NCBI RefSeq assembly: GCF_036370855.1
Contig: NC_088102.1
Location: forward strand, 37,423,835-37,487,834
Direction: 5' to 3'
DNA: 64,000 bases
From: Dromaius novaehollandiae
Lineage: Eukaryota > Chordata > Aves > Casuariiformes > Dromaiidae
The notes under the pieces were generated by a model, which was not told the DNA's origin, did no database searches, and worked only from the letters and a program-made list of their open reading frames with translations. This document shows, in pieces, positions 25,561-38,587 of the stretch. The first letter of the stretch is position 1; each line of letters begins with the position of its first letter. The translations under genes and the position numbers were made by a program.

Positions 25561-26374
25561 CCGCTGCACTGGAAATTCACCTCCACCCCAGCACAGCTGG
25601 GAATGGAGAGCACTCCATGGAAACAGCCAGAGAATACAGTCCTCTAATTGCACTCTTACATTTGTCCCTTTTCTGGCAGGTTTCTAGCACTAACACGGGA
25701 CTCAAAGGTTCCTGCTTCGTGGATCCTGCACTCTCTCTCGCAATCCTGCATTGCTTCAAAACCCTGGAGGCGCAGTCCGTCGGCACACGCGTCCCCCCTG
25801 CAGCTGCCCAGAGCGCAGGTAGTGGGGTGAAGGAGGTCTGCACGCCGGCAGCACTGCCTCTAAGGTGGTAGAAAGAGCACACGTGCAACTCCCTAGCATC
25901 ATGGCAAGGTGGAGCAGGAGCAAGCACCAAATGCATGCGTGGCCCGATGATAAAGAGAAAAGATGACTGGCTGCATTACTGCTGTCCTAAAGCACTTCAA
26001 AGCTCTGGACTCTAGCATCTCTCCTTACAGCTTGAGTTAAATTGGTGTCTGCCGTGTGGCCGTGTGCCTGTAAGCACGCTAACAGCTGAGATCCCATCCG
26101 TGAGGAGCCAACGGGAGCGAGGTCATGGCAGTATGGGAAGGGCTGTAAAATGCAGGGCTACTTACACGTGGAGGAGGCACTTTTCTCTGTCTCTGGAAAA
26201 GTCAGGAGCACTTCAGCGTTCATCCGAGCTTCTGCTTGGGCTCTCACATACGTACAAACCGTTCCGCTGTCCTCCTGCTGAGGATCCCCATACCTTGACA
26301 CAGTTGCCTGGATTGAACAAACAGTGTCCCTACAGAAAAAAAGAGAGGAAAAGGAGGTTTTGTCCCTGGCTATA

Positions 26375-26505
26375 ACACAGCTTGTCCCATATCCTCTTAC
26401 AACTGCCTGTCCTCATCTAGCCCTCTGTAAAATGCAGATATAAAACCTACCTTAAAGATGTGCTGAGGCTTAAATAATCCACAATTACAGGGCACTGCTG
26501 AGATC
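26375..26505 (-). mobile_element. MIR-like SINE remnant, reverse orientation
   Basis: CCTCATCTAGCCCTCTGTAA, then AATG, a GATATAAAACCTACCTTAAA block, a TGAGGCTTAAATAAT block and GGGCACTGCT. This is the reverse complement of the MIR 3' half, including the well-known CTCATCTGTAAAATGGGGAT and ACCTACCT blocks. Confidence 0.6.
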
Positions 26506-27824
26506 TTCAGAAGATGAAAGCCACTAAAATGGAAAACACTACTATCAGAATAATGTCAAAGAAGTCTAAATCTAATATGCTGACGAATGGATTAAGCGAT
26601 TCTGGTACAGCTGGCTGCTGGAAGAAGTCATCAGCACGGGTAGCTCCACAGACTTGGTGCACAATTGGCTCACTTGTATGGCAGCTCCGTTCTGCTTCAC
26701 GGGACCAGCCTCTACACCAGCTGCTGCGGCAGGGATGGGAACAAGAGCCCCTTCACTGCCAAGCTGGAGTCACGTCTAAGGCTGAGTGACCCTGGATAAC
26801 GCTGAAAAATGGTTTGTTTACTCATTAAATGACTAACAGGGTGCCCCTATCTGTCTCTCTTAGCATGTTATGTGCTGTTCAACGAAGCAGAGATGCAGCA
26901 GGAGCGAAGCCACTGTGTTAGAAGCTCAGGGCTACGAACTGACTCCGCGGAAAGGGCACAAGAGCAGTGCCCACAGGGCCCGAGGTCAGCTGCCGGTCAG
27001 GAGCAGTACGTTTGTCTGCAATTACCAAGCGGCCTGTTGTTTCCAAATTCAGTTTAGTCTCTATGAAATGTTAGTTTTCCAGTAAGTCTATAGACGATAG
27101 ATGATAGAATATGCACCTGTAAATGGGCATAACACAACAGAATGTAAATTATGGCTTTTTCAGATGCACGCTGTCCTGCCACCTTCCCTTCTGCATCTCA
27201 TCTTTGCATTCATAAGCACTGATGAAAAAATGGAAAAAAAGATAGGTACAGACCACTTTTTATCCATTAGTAGGCACCCACTGACATACTACATACACTT
27301 TCTTGCAGGTCGCCATATATAAGCCTTTGCAGTCAGCTGGACATAGCTTGAGTGGGCTAAGATTACATCCAGGCAGTGACCAAACTATGGGCCCAGGTTC
27401 TTATTTACCTGTTTTTCCAGCAGGCCGCCAGGTTGCTCAGCTGGCTGCAGTGCATGCGTGGGGCTGGGAAACTCTAGTTGAGCCCACAGAAAGGCATCCA
27501 CAACCTGAGGCATATTTCTCAAACTACTAGGCAAGAAGTCTGGACAAAACCCAAAGAAAAACCTCAATGGTCTACATCATCACAATAAAACCAGAGAACA
27601 AAGCTGAAAATAATACAACAGACCTTTGGTGGTGGACATCACTTACTCTAATCAGGCAAGATTGGCAGTGATATTACATTATTATATGACATTTGTTAAC
27701 TGGACAAATAGAAATTATTTGTGGGATGGAGAAATCGATACACAGCCAGTGCTCTGGGGACAATAAGTGACAGTTTATTTAGAAGGCAGCTACTCTTAAC
27801 GTTTCGTCAGGGTGCCGTGGCTGG
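26506..27824. other. Non-coding DNA, nothing recognised
   Basis: No exon or repeat recognised. AT-rich from about 27560 to 27780. Confidence 0.5.
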
Positions 27825-27995
27825 GCAGGGGCTGGGCCGTGGTGGGGCTGGAGCCGGCACCGTTGCGGCGTCACGGAGCAGCAACTGACGGACCCAGGCT
27901 GGGCTGAAATGGGGGCTGGAGCTGGGCAGGGAGGGGATACCTGGGGGTGAGCAGGGACGGGGAGGGCTGGTGGTGCCCTCAGAGCCTGGACATCT
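27825..27995 (+). repeat. GC-rich segment sharing a block with 47150
   Basis: The 27899-27990 part (GGGCTGAAATGGGGGCTGGA, later GAGCAGGGACGGGGAGGGCT and TGCCCTCAGAGCCT) resembles 47152-47245 in the same orientation. The shared order is GGCAGGG, CAGGGA(C/T)GGGGA(A/G)GGCT and TGCCCTCAG. It is likely two copies of an unidentified GC-rich avian dispersed element, though low-complexity G-rich convergence is possible. Confidence 0.4.
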
Positions 27996-29224
27996 TTTTT
28001 ACCAGCTAATTTTTCTCTTAAATGTAAGCTCTTATATTTCACGATCAGTACCTCTGCACTTACAGCTTCTGGCAAGAAGCAGAAACATCAAAATAAAGTG
28101 AAAAAGGCTGTTTTCCTTGTGTTTCTGGTCAAATAAGAATTGGGAACTACAAATAGCTTTTCCAGTACATTTTTAACCCAACTTTGCAAGTTCAAGGTGT
28201 TAGAGTAAAACTTCAGGTATCCACACAAACTTTGGAGTGCTTCTCTGAACTGAACCCTACTTTTCTTTTGGTGTATATCACAGAGCTCACTAATAATCTG
28301 TGCATTTGTAGCCTTAAGTCTGAATGGTGCTTTACCTTCTTCAGCTTAAAGGAGGTCAGCCAGAAACACAGCAAGCACACACTGGAGCAGCCTGAAGGGA
28401 ATTAGGACCATGCTGCCCATACGCCACTGTCTAAGCACGATTCCTCCCGTAGGGTTTTAACAGGAATCTTTTTCTAGCATTAAGTATTTCTAGGGTGAAA
28501 TTCTCTGAGGATTGCCAAACCAAATGCCACTTAAACCTTTTTAAAACATAAAACATAAGGACACACAAAAAATATAGTCCAGGAATCTTCAGATGATGTG
28601 GGAACAATTCTGACTTGAAATACAAATACAATTTTCTCTAACCTCAGTGTCATGATTCAGCATTTCTAAAGTAAATAATTTACAATAACAAAAGTGAGAA
28701 ACTAATGGGTTTGTGTGGGATCAAGGTAAAAATGAATTTGGCAATGTGAGGGAGATGAAAGGTAAATTACCATGAAAACAGGACATCTTGATCCTACCTT
28801 GAAGGAAAAGCTGAATCCTTCACCACAAAACCTAGTCTGAGTCATTGTTTAATGAACTGAACGTTGTTCAGAAAAGCTAAGCTCTGAGCTCTTTTTTCAG
28901 ATGATAAAAACAGTGCTGATATTTTTATACTGAGTTATCAGTCTTGAAGAAGAGCCACAGAATTGTACTTCACCAAAACTCGTACCGAAGGGTAGAAATA
29001 GATCTGAAGGGGAACAAAAAAGATTCTCCGTGCTTTGTTTGCTTAACCCCCCAAAGCTCTTCTCTCCCTCCCACACTTGCACCCAAACCCGCTTGTGTGC
29101 TTCGCAGGAGTCGTGAGGCTTGTTCTCGGGGCTGCAGATTTTACAGTATGATTCAAAGAAAAGTAGAAACAGTTCTGCTCTCTCCTCGCGTTTGCCAGCT
29201 CTACTGACACTGAAGAAGAGAATG
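27996..29224. other. Non-coding DNA, nothing recognised
   Basis: AT-rich sequence without an identifiable exon or transposon. Confidence 0.5.
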
Positions 29225-29330
29225 CCAACATAGCTTAAATCTCAGCAGAGTCCTTTGCGGAGCTGGCTCGGTGATGCTATCCACGTTTTACAGCTGGGGG
29301 AACACATCCAAAGGCAGGACCTCGACAATA
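29225..29330 (+). repeat. Possible MIR-like fragment
   Basis: GCTATCCACGTTTTACAGCT followed by GGGGGAAC matches the central MIR block (ATCCCCATTTTACAGATGGGGAAAC). Outside this core the match is poor. Confidence 0.3.
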
Positions 29331-32300
29331 CCAGTGTGCTTGTACAAAACTGACTCAACTGCCCCCAAGTCAGCAAGATGAGCCCTGGCACAGGCAGTTC
29401 TCCTTTTCTGGCAGCAGAGTCCTGAAGACAGCAGAAAGACCCCCTGCCTACAGCCATCTCCCAGCAGTGCTAATGCTGCTGCTTCAGTATGGCTGTAGGG
29501 ATTTTTACAGAAATTTTGTATGGGTGGGGCAAGCCAAAGTGCTTTGCCCAGGACCAGAGCACAGGAAAGGTAGCTAAATCTCTAGCTGCCTGCACGGTTA
29601 AGGATGTGTGTAGACAATTGGGCTGGGAGCTTGTCATCACCCCTTATGAGGAAAGTGAAAGGGGGAGGCCTCTTGGAGAGCATTAGCACTTTTATTGCAG
29701 AGAGATATTACAAAAGATTGCACAGTGGAACATGTTCCAGGACCAGGAGGGAACTCAACCCTAAATCTTTTGATTCTTTTTGCAGCTGGAAACATGTCAC
29801 AGCAGGATCCACTGCAGGTCCTAATGCTAGAAAACAATGGAGATAAATGTGCAAGAAGCTTTTTCTCATACAAAAATACCATGACGTTGTTTTCAAACCA
29901 CGCCTTTCCCTGACACTGGGAAAACAACTGGGACAGGCTCAGGGGTGAATAAATGTGGCATGTAAAATAAACGTGGAATTCAGTAGTCAACTGAAGACAC
30001 ATTTGGTATACATAGACGAGCTGAGCTGGAAATTATACTTCACTTCACCACTGTGATAAGCCTTTTTCTTATCCTTTGACTGGGCATTTTCAGTGTTTCT
30101 GACACAGATTTCCATGCTTGGATTGCAACATTTCAGATACCTGCAAATGTAAAACTCACAGAGAAACAGCCTGAGAGCTTGACTCCCTCACCTTGAACCT
30201 CCTTGGATGTGATCAGTGGTGTAGCCAGCCACTGATGTGTGAAAGCCAGCATTTGCTTGCTCACTCATTTGCTTTCAACCTCCACCCCCCCCCATAGCCA
30301 TTGAAATGTTGCTTTTGGCAAGAACCGGGGCACAGGGGAGGGACAATTACCACGAGCGCTCATTGTTTGCAGAATGTTTTTCTTAATGCCTTAGAAAAAA
30401 AAAAGAAGGGTCAGGTTGAAAGGTCAGTCGACCTCTTTGTTTTCTTTGGAATGAGAGATTCAAACCCTTCAGAAAATGTTTTATTAGCTCTTCTGAATTT
30501 CACTTTCCGCAGAGGTTTTCTCTCCAGGCAATGTTGTTTAGAGGCACCAGCAAGGAGTGCCCAGACTCATCAGGCTGAAGGTGATTTAAGGAGAAGAATA
30601 AAAACTACAGCTTGGCTAAAGAAAAGCAATTCTTTGCTTCAAATTTTGTTATGGGGGAGGGGACACTTGGTGCAGAAGAAGGAGTTCAGGGAGTGAGTAA
30701 AGGGCTGTGGAGACCGTATGGGGTCAGCTTTACGTCAGCCCAGGTCAGCATCCACTGAAAGACTCCTCCATTTGACCCAATATCAGCTGTCTCACACCAG
30801 GAGTCTCTGTGGCTCTAATCTCATTTATAGCTAACAAATGTTTATATGACAAGCTAAAACAAAGCTATACTCTACATTTTGGCCTCTGAGGAGAGGTGCT
30901 GGGTACCACGGGCACTGCACTGTCTGGAGGAGACAGGGCGGCACTGAGCAGAGCAGGGCTCAGCCTGTGCCTCTGTGACTCCCTTCCTCCAAGTGGTAAA
31001 CACAGAAAATGAGATTTCTCTCCTTTGTAAAGGGCTTTGAAACCTATTGACAAAGGGTACTCTTCAGAGCTGGAAACTATTATTGTTTTTCCTTTGGGGG
31101 CATTCAGTCCAGGACAGGTTTAGGATTCATCAGTAAGTGAAAATAAGAAATACCTATATTACCACTTACTATAGTATGTATGAAATAAAAGACCTCATTC
31201 CCTTCAGTTCAGTAACTTTACTGAACACTATATATTTGGTAAAGTGTGTTTTTGAAGCAATCCAGGCAGTTCCATTCATGGTAAGGGGCCTAAGAAAGCT
31301 TGATTTTGTCCTGATTTTTATTTTGACAGTTGCAGCCACTGACATGTAAAAGTCACAGGCTCCAAACAGAGATGTCCCTGCAGTTTTGGCCATCAGGATG
31401 GGAGGTGGGGGGTGTATGCACTGAGACTGAGTTCAGACTGGAGTCCTGCTGCCACGTGTGGATGAGAAGAGAGTGGTTTAGCATACAGGCTTCCTTCTTC
31501 AGAAGACACTGGGAAAGATAGCATTTTTCATCCGTACTTCTCAAAATGCTTCCCCAGGGGCAGCTGGCATCGCTTCCTCTCCACCTGTACTCTAGTACGT
31601 AAGCATGGATTCAGTGCCAGGTCTGCCCGAGGTTGCTAACATGTTTATAGCTTGCGGTGGAGATACCAGTTGCAAACACCGGCATGCCTGTGCGTTGCAA
31701 TGGGCAGACAGACCCCTGTCAGAGATCCTGGGAACAGGTCTTAATGGGCTGGCACGTCTGCAAAGCCCAGCCAGCGCTAGGTGAAGATATGAGCTCGGTT
31801 CTTGGAAGCAGGACAACTGTGTCAGCAAGGTATCCATGCTGGCGTTAGCCCCGCTGATAAACCAGCTAATTAAAGTTGCTGCAGCACTCATCTAATTTGG
31901 CTCTTGGGCTCCTAAGCACCAAGGTTCTTCTGGCTTGGGCGATGGCTCAGGGGCTGCTTCATCATGGTCCGTAGAGCAATGCAGCCACCATTTCCTTGGC
32001 TGTGGGAACTGGGGGATGACTTTTACGAGCTGCCCACAGTCCTTTCCTATTTACAGCTCTTTCATTAATGGGTTTGAGTGACAACCTCTATCCAGCTCAG
32101 AAAGAGGACAGTTTAGCAATGGCTCCCCACAGGAGTCACCCGCACCCAGCACGAGCCGTTAGGAGGACTTTCCTTCCTCCACAGTCCCCTTGCCTCTGGT
32201 CCAACACCAGCTCAGGAGACAAGCGCAGATAAAGCTTTTTGTTACTGAAGCAAATTTTGCCCTCCCACCCCAAGCAGACCAGCCCTGGCTGCAGGGCCTG

Positions 32301-32639
32301 GCTGTCCCCTTGGCAGCAGCACCAAGCCCTGTTTTACCCAGGGTCACCAGCGGCTCTGGACGGTGGGGAGGACAGGGGTGGTGCACGCTTGTCCTGCCTC
32401 GTTTTGCCCGGACCGGCATTTTGGTTCGCTGCCTCGGCGTGCGACGACAATTCGATCCCGCAGAACAAGCCTGGCGTGGATCGCAGGGCGAGCTTTGGGG
32501 ATAGGCGCTGCGTGTGCATGTGAGCTACAAAAACACAGTCCTGACCCTCTCTTCAGGCAGGGTAACCAACGCCCTGGCAGCTCCGCGAGCGCTTTGACTC
32601 TGTTACCTAATCTCCAGCTGTGGGCTCTGCTTCGTGCCA
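29331..32639. other. Non-coding DNA, nothing firm recognised
   Basis: A good splice-acceptor-like stretch (TTTTGATTCTTTTTGCAG) ends at about 29785, but no matching donor or coding frame follows. An A-run lies near 30394-30404. A small CpG cluster lies at 32400-32490. No exon called. Confidence 0.45.
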
Positions 32640-32890
32640 AGTCTCCTTTGGCTCTGTCTAGTAATAATCGCTTCTGGAGGCCAGCCAGGGCCTCCTGCCA
32701 GTTCCAGTCACACTCTGCTAATGCGAGAGGCAGAGTTTATTAATTCATCGCCAAGGCCCATTGTCTGGGACACTGCCTGGCTGTTTATTTACTCCAATAT
32801 GGTCTGTATTTACTCAGACAGAGCAAGCGAGGGGACTTTGTTTAACTTTGCAAGACCTTCTGCTGGAGGAGACATGTGACCTTATGCAGA
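32640..32890. promoter_or_regulatory. Candidate conserved non-coding element
   Basis: Repeat-free sequence with a tight set of transcription-factor-like sites. AGTTTATTAATTCATCG is homeodomain type, GCCCATTGTCTGGG is SOX type, CTGTTTATTTACTCC is forkhead type, and GTTTAACTTTGC follows. It lies about 250 bp upstream of a CpG-rich spot. Conservation is untested. Confidence 0.35.
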
Positions 32891-33119
32891 ACTTCAGATA
32901 AATGTTCAGAGCTCGGGAAGGGCTTTTTTTTGTGTGTGGCCTCAAATAACACCAGTAGCCAGTATTGACAAACTGTAGCAAAGTGTAATAAAGGAAAGGA
33001 AAACATAATAGAGTTCTCATTTGAAATACATTTGCTAGTGTTTTGAAGATAAAAGGAGAAAAACAAGTGCGTACCCTAGACCTGAGGACACAAGATAGGG
33101 ATCTGCGGCTCAGGGAAAG

Positions 33120-33260
33120 GGCTTTCCTTAGCGAAAGGGGCAAGTCGAGACACGCGAGCCTGCGGCTGCGCTCCCGCGGCGCTGCCCTCCCGGGGCTTGC
33201 AGGCGGCGAGCTCCGGTGACGGCGGGTGGGAAGAGGCTTCTTCAGCGGCCACGCTGTTAC
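33120..33260. promoter_or_regulatory. Small CpG-rich spot
   Basis: About 17 CpGs in 140 bp, including GACACGCGAGCCTGCGGCTG and CTCCCGCGGCGCTG. It is shorter than a classical CpG island. It may be the core of a promoter or enhancer together with 32640-32890, or a local GC-biased conversion patch. Confidence 0.4.
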
Positions 33261-34319
33261 CTGATGGCAGTGTATTAGCTGCAATACGAAAGGGCGCACA
33301 AGGAGACCAGCTGTAAAGCCCAGGTTACACTCAGTATGTCTTTGTCAGCCAGGAGGTGATTTCTTTTCAGACGGTGCTGCTATACTGGCATTACCACTGG
33401 GGTGAATTTCTGCTGGAGTAAAGGGGTCTGCTGCTAATGCGATTTAAGCTGAAGATTAAATATTATGTTTTCCGCAACAATAAAGCCCATATAAGAAGTT
33501 CCTGCCTTCTCACCCTTGCTCTCACCTTTGCACTGTTCTCAGTCGGGCCTCGGTTTGTTGTGAAATCGTGCTGTACCCTGCGTCTCTGCAAGGATCTCAG
33601 TTCAGGAAAAAAAGACAGGCTTATGCCCCTAAAGCATATTGATAGTTGCTGGCCTGGCTAAAGCAGCGTTGTCTGGGGGTACAGGTATACTGGGTATGCT
33701 CTGTCCAGAGAAAGGCTACTGTATTATTTTAATTCTACTGGTAATTTAAAGTGGTCGAACTTGTTCACGGATGAGCCTGTGCAGACACACGTGTGCGTGT
33801 ACATACGTGGATGCAGGTGGGTGCTTCTGGAGACAGCCCCTTTGTGCGTGGGGCTAGGGGAAAATACGGCCATCTGAACACTACATGCTCTTGTCTGGCT
33901 TATTTTAAGTCAGATCCTCTATGCTATTGTAACATGGTTTTGTATTTAATTTCCTGTGTTTGTAACTCAAGCCAACTTCCAGTGCTGCTTGTGTGAATGT
34001 TTGTTTGGGTTTCTCTGAGGGCCTTTCTTTTGTTGGAAAGTGTGAGGATTTTAACATAGCTGTTAACACCGCACTAAAAAGCCTGATCTTGTTTTCATTG
34101 GGGCGACTGCTAAAACGCCCTTCTGTTCGCAGTGGGAGCAGTGCTGGTTCCTGCCGTCCAGGGTCAGGGCTGTTTGCACGCTGGCTGTGCGTCTCTCTGG
34201 GGTAAGACACAGCCAGCCCCCCCTGCCCCCGGGAGAGATTTTGCACCCACTTTGCACCGATATGAAAGACCCATATATCTTCAGGGCAGCAACGAGTCAG
34301 CACTGCCCGGCAGAGCAGG
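33261..34319. other. Non-coding DNA, possible old repeat
   Basis: Around 33370-33430 the blocks TACTGGCATTACCACTGGGG and TGAATTTCTGCTGGAGTAAA resemble a palindromic old sauropsid repeat, weakly. No exon recognised. Confidence 0.4.
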
Positions 34320-34860
34320 TGCCTTTAGCTCATGCAGGTCCAGACGTTACGAGACGGCGGTTTCTGCCACACTCCCTTGCTGGAAATGCCCCGCACCTCT
34401 GCACTGCCGCCAGCCGCCCCAGGTCGTAGCCTCGGGCATCGCCACAAACCAACCCGACCCGCGTGGCTGTCAGGTCGGTGCTTCAGGTCTGCATGCCTTT
34501 TCTCTGGACCTGGCCAGCAAGACGTCTCTGAGTACGAATATGGTTGTCACATCCCTGCTGTGTCACGCCACCTCCCAGCTGGCGCGCACACTCCGCACAG
34601 GGACGATCAATCTCCCCGTGCCTGTGAAAGCCCCCGCAGGACACCACGCTGCCGAGGGGCATGTGGGGCTGGTGCTGGTGGCTGCCAGCCAACCTCGTGA
34701 TGGCTCCGCTTCGCGTGATGCGATGGCGTCGACTTATACGCTGCGACACCGCAGCCGGCCGAGCCGCACGCTGCCTGCGGGGCTGGGTCTGCACCGCCGC
34801 TCCCAGGGCTGCCCCTTCTGCTGGGCCTCTTCCACAGCCAAAATGGTCGGTGCAGATACA
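34320..34860. promoter_or_regulatory. CpG-rich island with long chance frames
   Basis: Roughly 45 CpGs lie in 540 bp, with GC-rich sequence such as GCAGCCGGCCGAGCCGCACG. The longest open frame of the window (34132-34872, +, 246 codons) and long antisense frames (34483-34863 and 34607-34978) all overlap here. Open frames on both strands are expected when stop codons are scarce. None shows a recognisable domain, so I annotate a CpG island rather than a gene. A promoter for an unseen transcript is possible. Confidence 0.4.
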
Positions 34861-37800
34861 CACGGTGGCTGATAGGACTTGCTGGCTTACTGGAGAAATT
34901 ACGAAACGGAGGGTGAAGAGAGGAATGCAACTGTTGGGGTACTACACATGGGATAGGTCCAAAATAGCAGTCAGGCACAGGGACAAGGTGCCGTCAGGCG
35001 GCTCGTGGGTGGTTTTGTGCCTCTGTGCAGAATGGCACAAGCTGCCTCCCACAGGATTTCCTTCTCAGGAGGAACCAGCAGCCTGTGTGGTGGAAGGGGA
35101 AAGATGCAGCAAAGAAAGGTTTGGGAACTTCTGGTCTCCTGGGCTGTTTGGTGGGAGGCACATTACACTTTGAGATGTGTTTCCCCAAAACACCTAGAAG
35201 TGAGAGGAGCAACTCTTAGAAGGTGGACACTTGGACTAGGCAGAGCCCAGTATTTTTCCATCATACATTGCCTTAGTCGTTGGTCCTTCGGAGAGTCCAT
35301 GCTAGTGCTGTTGGTTTAACCAGAAGAGTGGCCTGATGTTGACAGTGAAGGGTCCCCATATATGTTTTCTGTACTCGTCCGTTTCAGTCCAGATTAGTTA
35401 ACTTTTCCATGCTTTGGAGGCCTGGGGCTGGTATTTCTTGATGGCCTGTTCTGAGTAGCATGCAAATGCTAGAGGATGTGTAATCTTGTGTTGACCATTG
35501 GGCCTCATTTGTGTATTTTATTAGTTAATTTTTAAACACGGACCTAGAGCTCTGGATCCATTTTAAAATAATCCAAATTATAAATAAACAGACTGGCTAG
35601 CATGGTCTTGGAACAATAAATCAGGAGAAAAACAATTAAACACAACAGAAAAAAAATTGGTCTTGAGAGAAAACAGACACTGAAAGAAGAAAAGGCACAC
35701 CAACATATATTCTAGAGGGAGAGGTAAAAATAGTACAAGACTGAAAGAAAAAGAAGGAATGCTAAAGAAACTTCACGTGTTAAAAAGAAAGAAAGGAGGA
35801 TTGCATTCAGGCAATAAATCATGCAATATTTGCGTGTGCATCTCTATTAGACTTAATTGAAACAGATTCATCTTAAGGAAAATAAAAAAAATTAATACGC
35901 TGAGCAGCTCCTAATAATCACCTGCACTGCTTGTACCTACTAACCAAGCACAGTGTTACTACAAGAGCCTGTATGTACATCAGGTTAAATATTACACGCA
36001 GCTGAACTTAAGATGACTCTCTTTCCTGGGGAGGCAATGGTAGCTCCATCTGTGGCAGTGGAAGAGTAAAACAGCCAGCCAGCAACCCGGGGAACCACCT
36101 GCTGTCTGCCCCCTTCCTCTCACCTCTGCTCTGGCGTCGGAGGGGATGCTAGTAGCCCACGCCGCTTGCAGCAGATAGGGGAGGGAAGGGCAACAGTGGC
36201 TTTTCCTATGGCCATCTAATCTTTACTACCACTGAGTTTGGGCAAGGGTGTTTTGTTCTCACTTCAGGAAACACACTTAGCAGTGCAGCAGGCTATAATA
36301 ATTTGTTGCCACTAGATTCGCTTATGGACCTGAAATGTCATACCTGCACACAGCCTATTTATTCTGGTACTGTCTCTCTGGCAGCAGTCTATACCCCTTC
36401 TTCTGGAAAATGCAAGAAATCTTTTGAAATAATCTGTGCTAGGAAAAACTGCTTCTTAATCCCCATTAGCAAGAGCTTGATTTATGCTCTTCATATCACA
36501 TCCCTCCTCTAATTTAGTGTTAAAAGAAAATATTCTTGTACAGAGCCATCTAGTTTTGTTTACTCACACTGCATTCTTGTGCTCAGTAATGTGGCAGTGA
36601 GTTCCACAGATCGATTGCACATTGCGTCTAGAAAGTAAAGGCAGTGCTTAGACTTGCTTGCTCGGGTGTGAGTGAGCTGCAATCCCATTTCCCTTGTTAG
36701 CTGTTGTGGTGTCTTGCCAACACAAATACCACTGTGTCACCAGCATACCACCACACCAGCAGCGGAGTGGTAAAAATGGACTGCCACCAACAGCGCTAAA
36801 GGGAGCTAAGTCACCACTGTCCCTGCTGAGATACACACATTCACCACAGATTCGCTAACGCCATGCCAAAATCTAGATATTTTGCTAGGCCGATTGGGTC
36901 AGAATGCATGGGATATCTCTTGTTTGCTCTCTGTTTCCCCTACTAGGATCGGCATTTTCAAAGCCTCCATCAAGCTCCTTGTAAAAGAGCAAGACATACC
37001 TGGCTGCTGCTGCAGTTCCACCAGAAGCATTTGATGTAACATTTTCTGCAGGACAGACTATGACCCAGTGGCCATACGGGGCCTTAATTCACTAAACTCA
37101 TCTGTCTGATTTAAGTAGGCTACACTACTGTGTCTTCCCTCAGTTTTCCATCCCTTCTCCTCTCACAGAAAAAAGGCTGAAACATCCAGCTGTACTGACC
37201 CCAAGAACAAGCCCAAGTCTTTAGGTACCTGCACCGTGTCCCAGAGCTCCAGGCTTGCCTAAAGGAACAGTTTAAATCTTCATGGCACATGCATGGGGTA
37301 CAGCACATAACACACAGACTTTGCCCAGGACCCTAAAATAAGTAATCCTTCCCACTGATAGCACAAGGAATATACAGACCTCAACAAGAGCAATGAGTAT
37401 TACTTGCATTTCCCAACCTTGGCTTCTCAGTACTGCAGAATGAGCTCTGCGCCGGGCTCAGAAACTGGGAGGGGGTTTAGGACCCTTTTCCAGCAGTTCG
37501 GAGCTTGTGAATCGCGAAGCCTTTCTGTATGCTGATCCCATAGCTAAACATGCTTTGAAGCATGTTCCTCTCTCCCTGTCTCATTTCCCTACCCCTCCTA
37601 CACCTGGCCTGCACTCGCCTCGGTGGCTGTCAGCACGAGCACTGGCATCTCAGCGCTTTCACGCTGCAGTCGGGTGTTTCCACTCCACTGTCTGCAAAGG
37701 AGGAATTAGCTTCTCCCAGTTCCAGCTAAACAAAGCATTATCCCAAGGCGTTTCACCTGTAGGAATGGCCATTTCAGGTGAACACCACACTGTTGTGTGT

Positions 37801-38587
37801 CAGACCACACCTGACAGGGACATGAAACAGCCATGGCCAGCAAACCCAGTGGATTTCCTGTATCCTGGGCACCTCCCAAGCCAATGGCCCTGCAGCAAGC
37901 GGGGGAATTCTCTGCAGCAAGTGGGACACAGACAGATGTCTCCAGGGTGTCCCCAGGATGGAGGCAGTGCTTCAAGCTGGGGGAACAGCACCCCAGTATT
38001 GGCAAAGGGATCGCTAGGAACTAGACTCTGTGCTCTGAATGATAGGCCCTCAGCTGAAGTGTCAAAGCTTCAGTTTAGGTATTCCAGCTGAGTGCCTTAG
38101 AATAGATGGGATGAATCATGAATTAAATATCGTTTAAAAAACACTTTGGGATCCCTCCTGCATTGCAGGAAACTACATGGTATAGTTAGCTTTCCCAAAT
38201 GTCCTGCCAACAAAACTGATAGGAGCAAACACACAAAGATTTGCTTATGTAATGTCTGCAAGTGTGAGGCTACCAAAGCACTTTGCAAGCCGAAGGGCAA
38301 AGGAAAGAGCCAGTCGGTGTACACAGGGCATTCATGGCTGCTTCCTTCTGAGAAGTAAAGGCCTGCCTGACGCAACACAGCACAGCATCTTGGAGTGTAG
38401 TGCAGTCATATCCCAAAGCATGAATGGCAGCTATTTGCAGCAAGGAACAGTCTCCACTTTATCATCTATGACAGACTGCTGATCATATCTGACCGTATAT
38501 CCATGAGCCCCTCCGTCCAGTGCATTTAACACATTAAATAATTAGAACCAGAGGCTTTAGAGCAGGAGCAAATGTTCTCAGATACAC
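34861..38587. other. Non-coding DNA, nothing firm recognised
   Basis: AT-rich and A-rich from 35500 to 35910. A GTTCCACAGATCGATTGCAC block at about 36601-36620 recalls an old LINE-derived repeat, but it is too short to call. A 194-codon frame at 37507-38091 (+) has no recognisable domain. Confidence 0.45.
35450..35660. promoter_or_regulatory. Weak candidate conserved non-coding element
   Basis: AT-rich unique sequence with TTATTAGTTAATTTTTAAAC, ATAATCCAAATTATAAATAA and GAACAATAAATC, of homeodomain and SOX site type. Weaker case than 25060-25560. Confidence 0.2.

Noticed and set aside
29695-29913. Possible internal exon after a good acceptor (TTTTGATTCTTTTTGCAG)
   Set aside because: No acceptable donor follows in frame and the peptide is not recognised.
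30301-30696. 131-codon plus-strand frame with a KKKK stretch
   Set aside because: The lysines come from an A-run; nothing else resembles a protein family.
34132-34872. 246-codon open frame, the longest in the window
   Set aside because: It lies in a CpG-rich patch where stop codons are scarce, antisense frames are equally long, and no domain, repeat pattern or conserved motif is visible.
36560-36640. GTTCCACAGATCGATTGCAC, recalling a LINE-derived old repeat
   Set aside because: The match is under 30 bases and cannot be extended on either side.
37507-38091. 194-codon plus-strand frame
   Set aside because: Same reasons: no domain, no splice or promoter context, ordinary composition.
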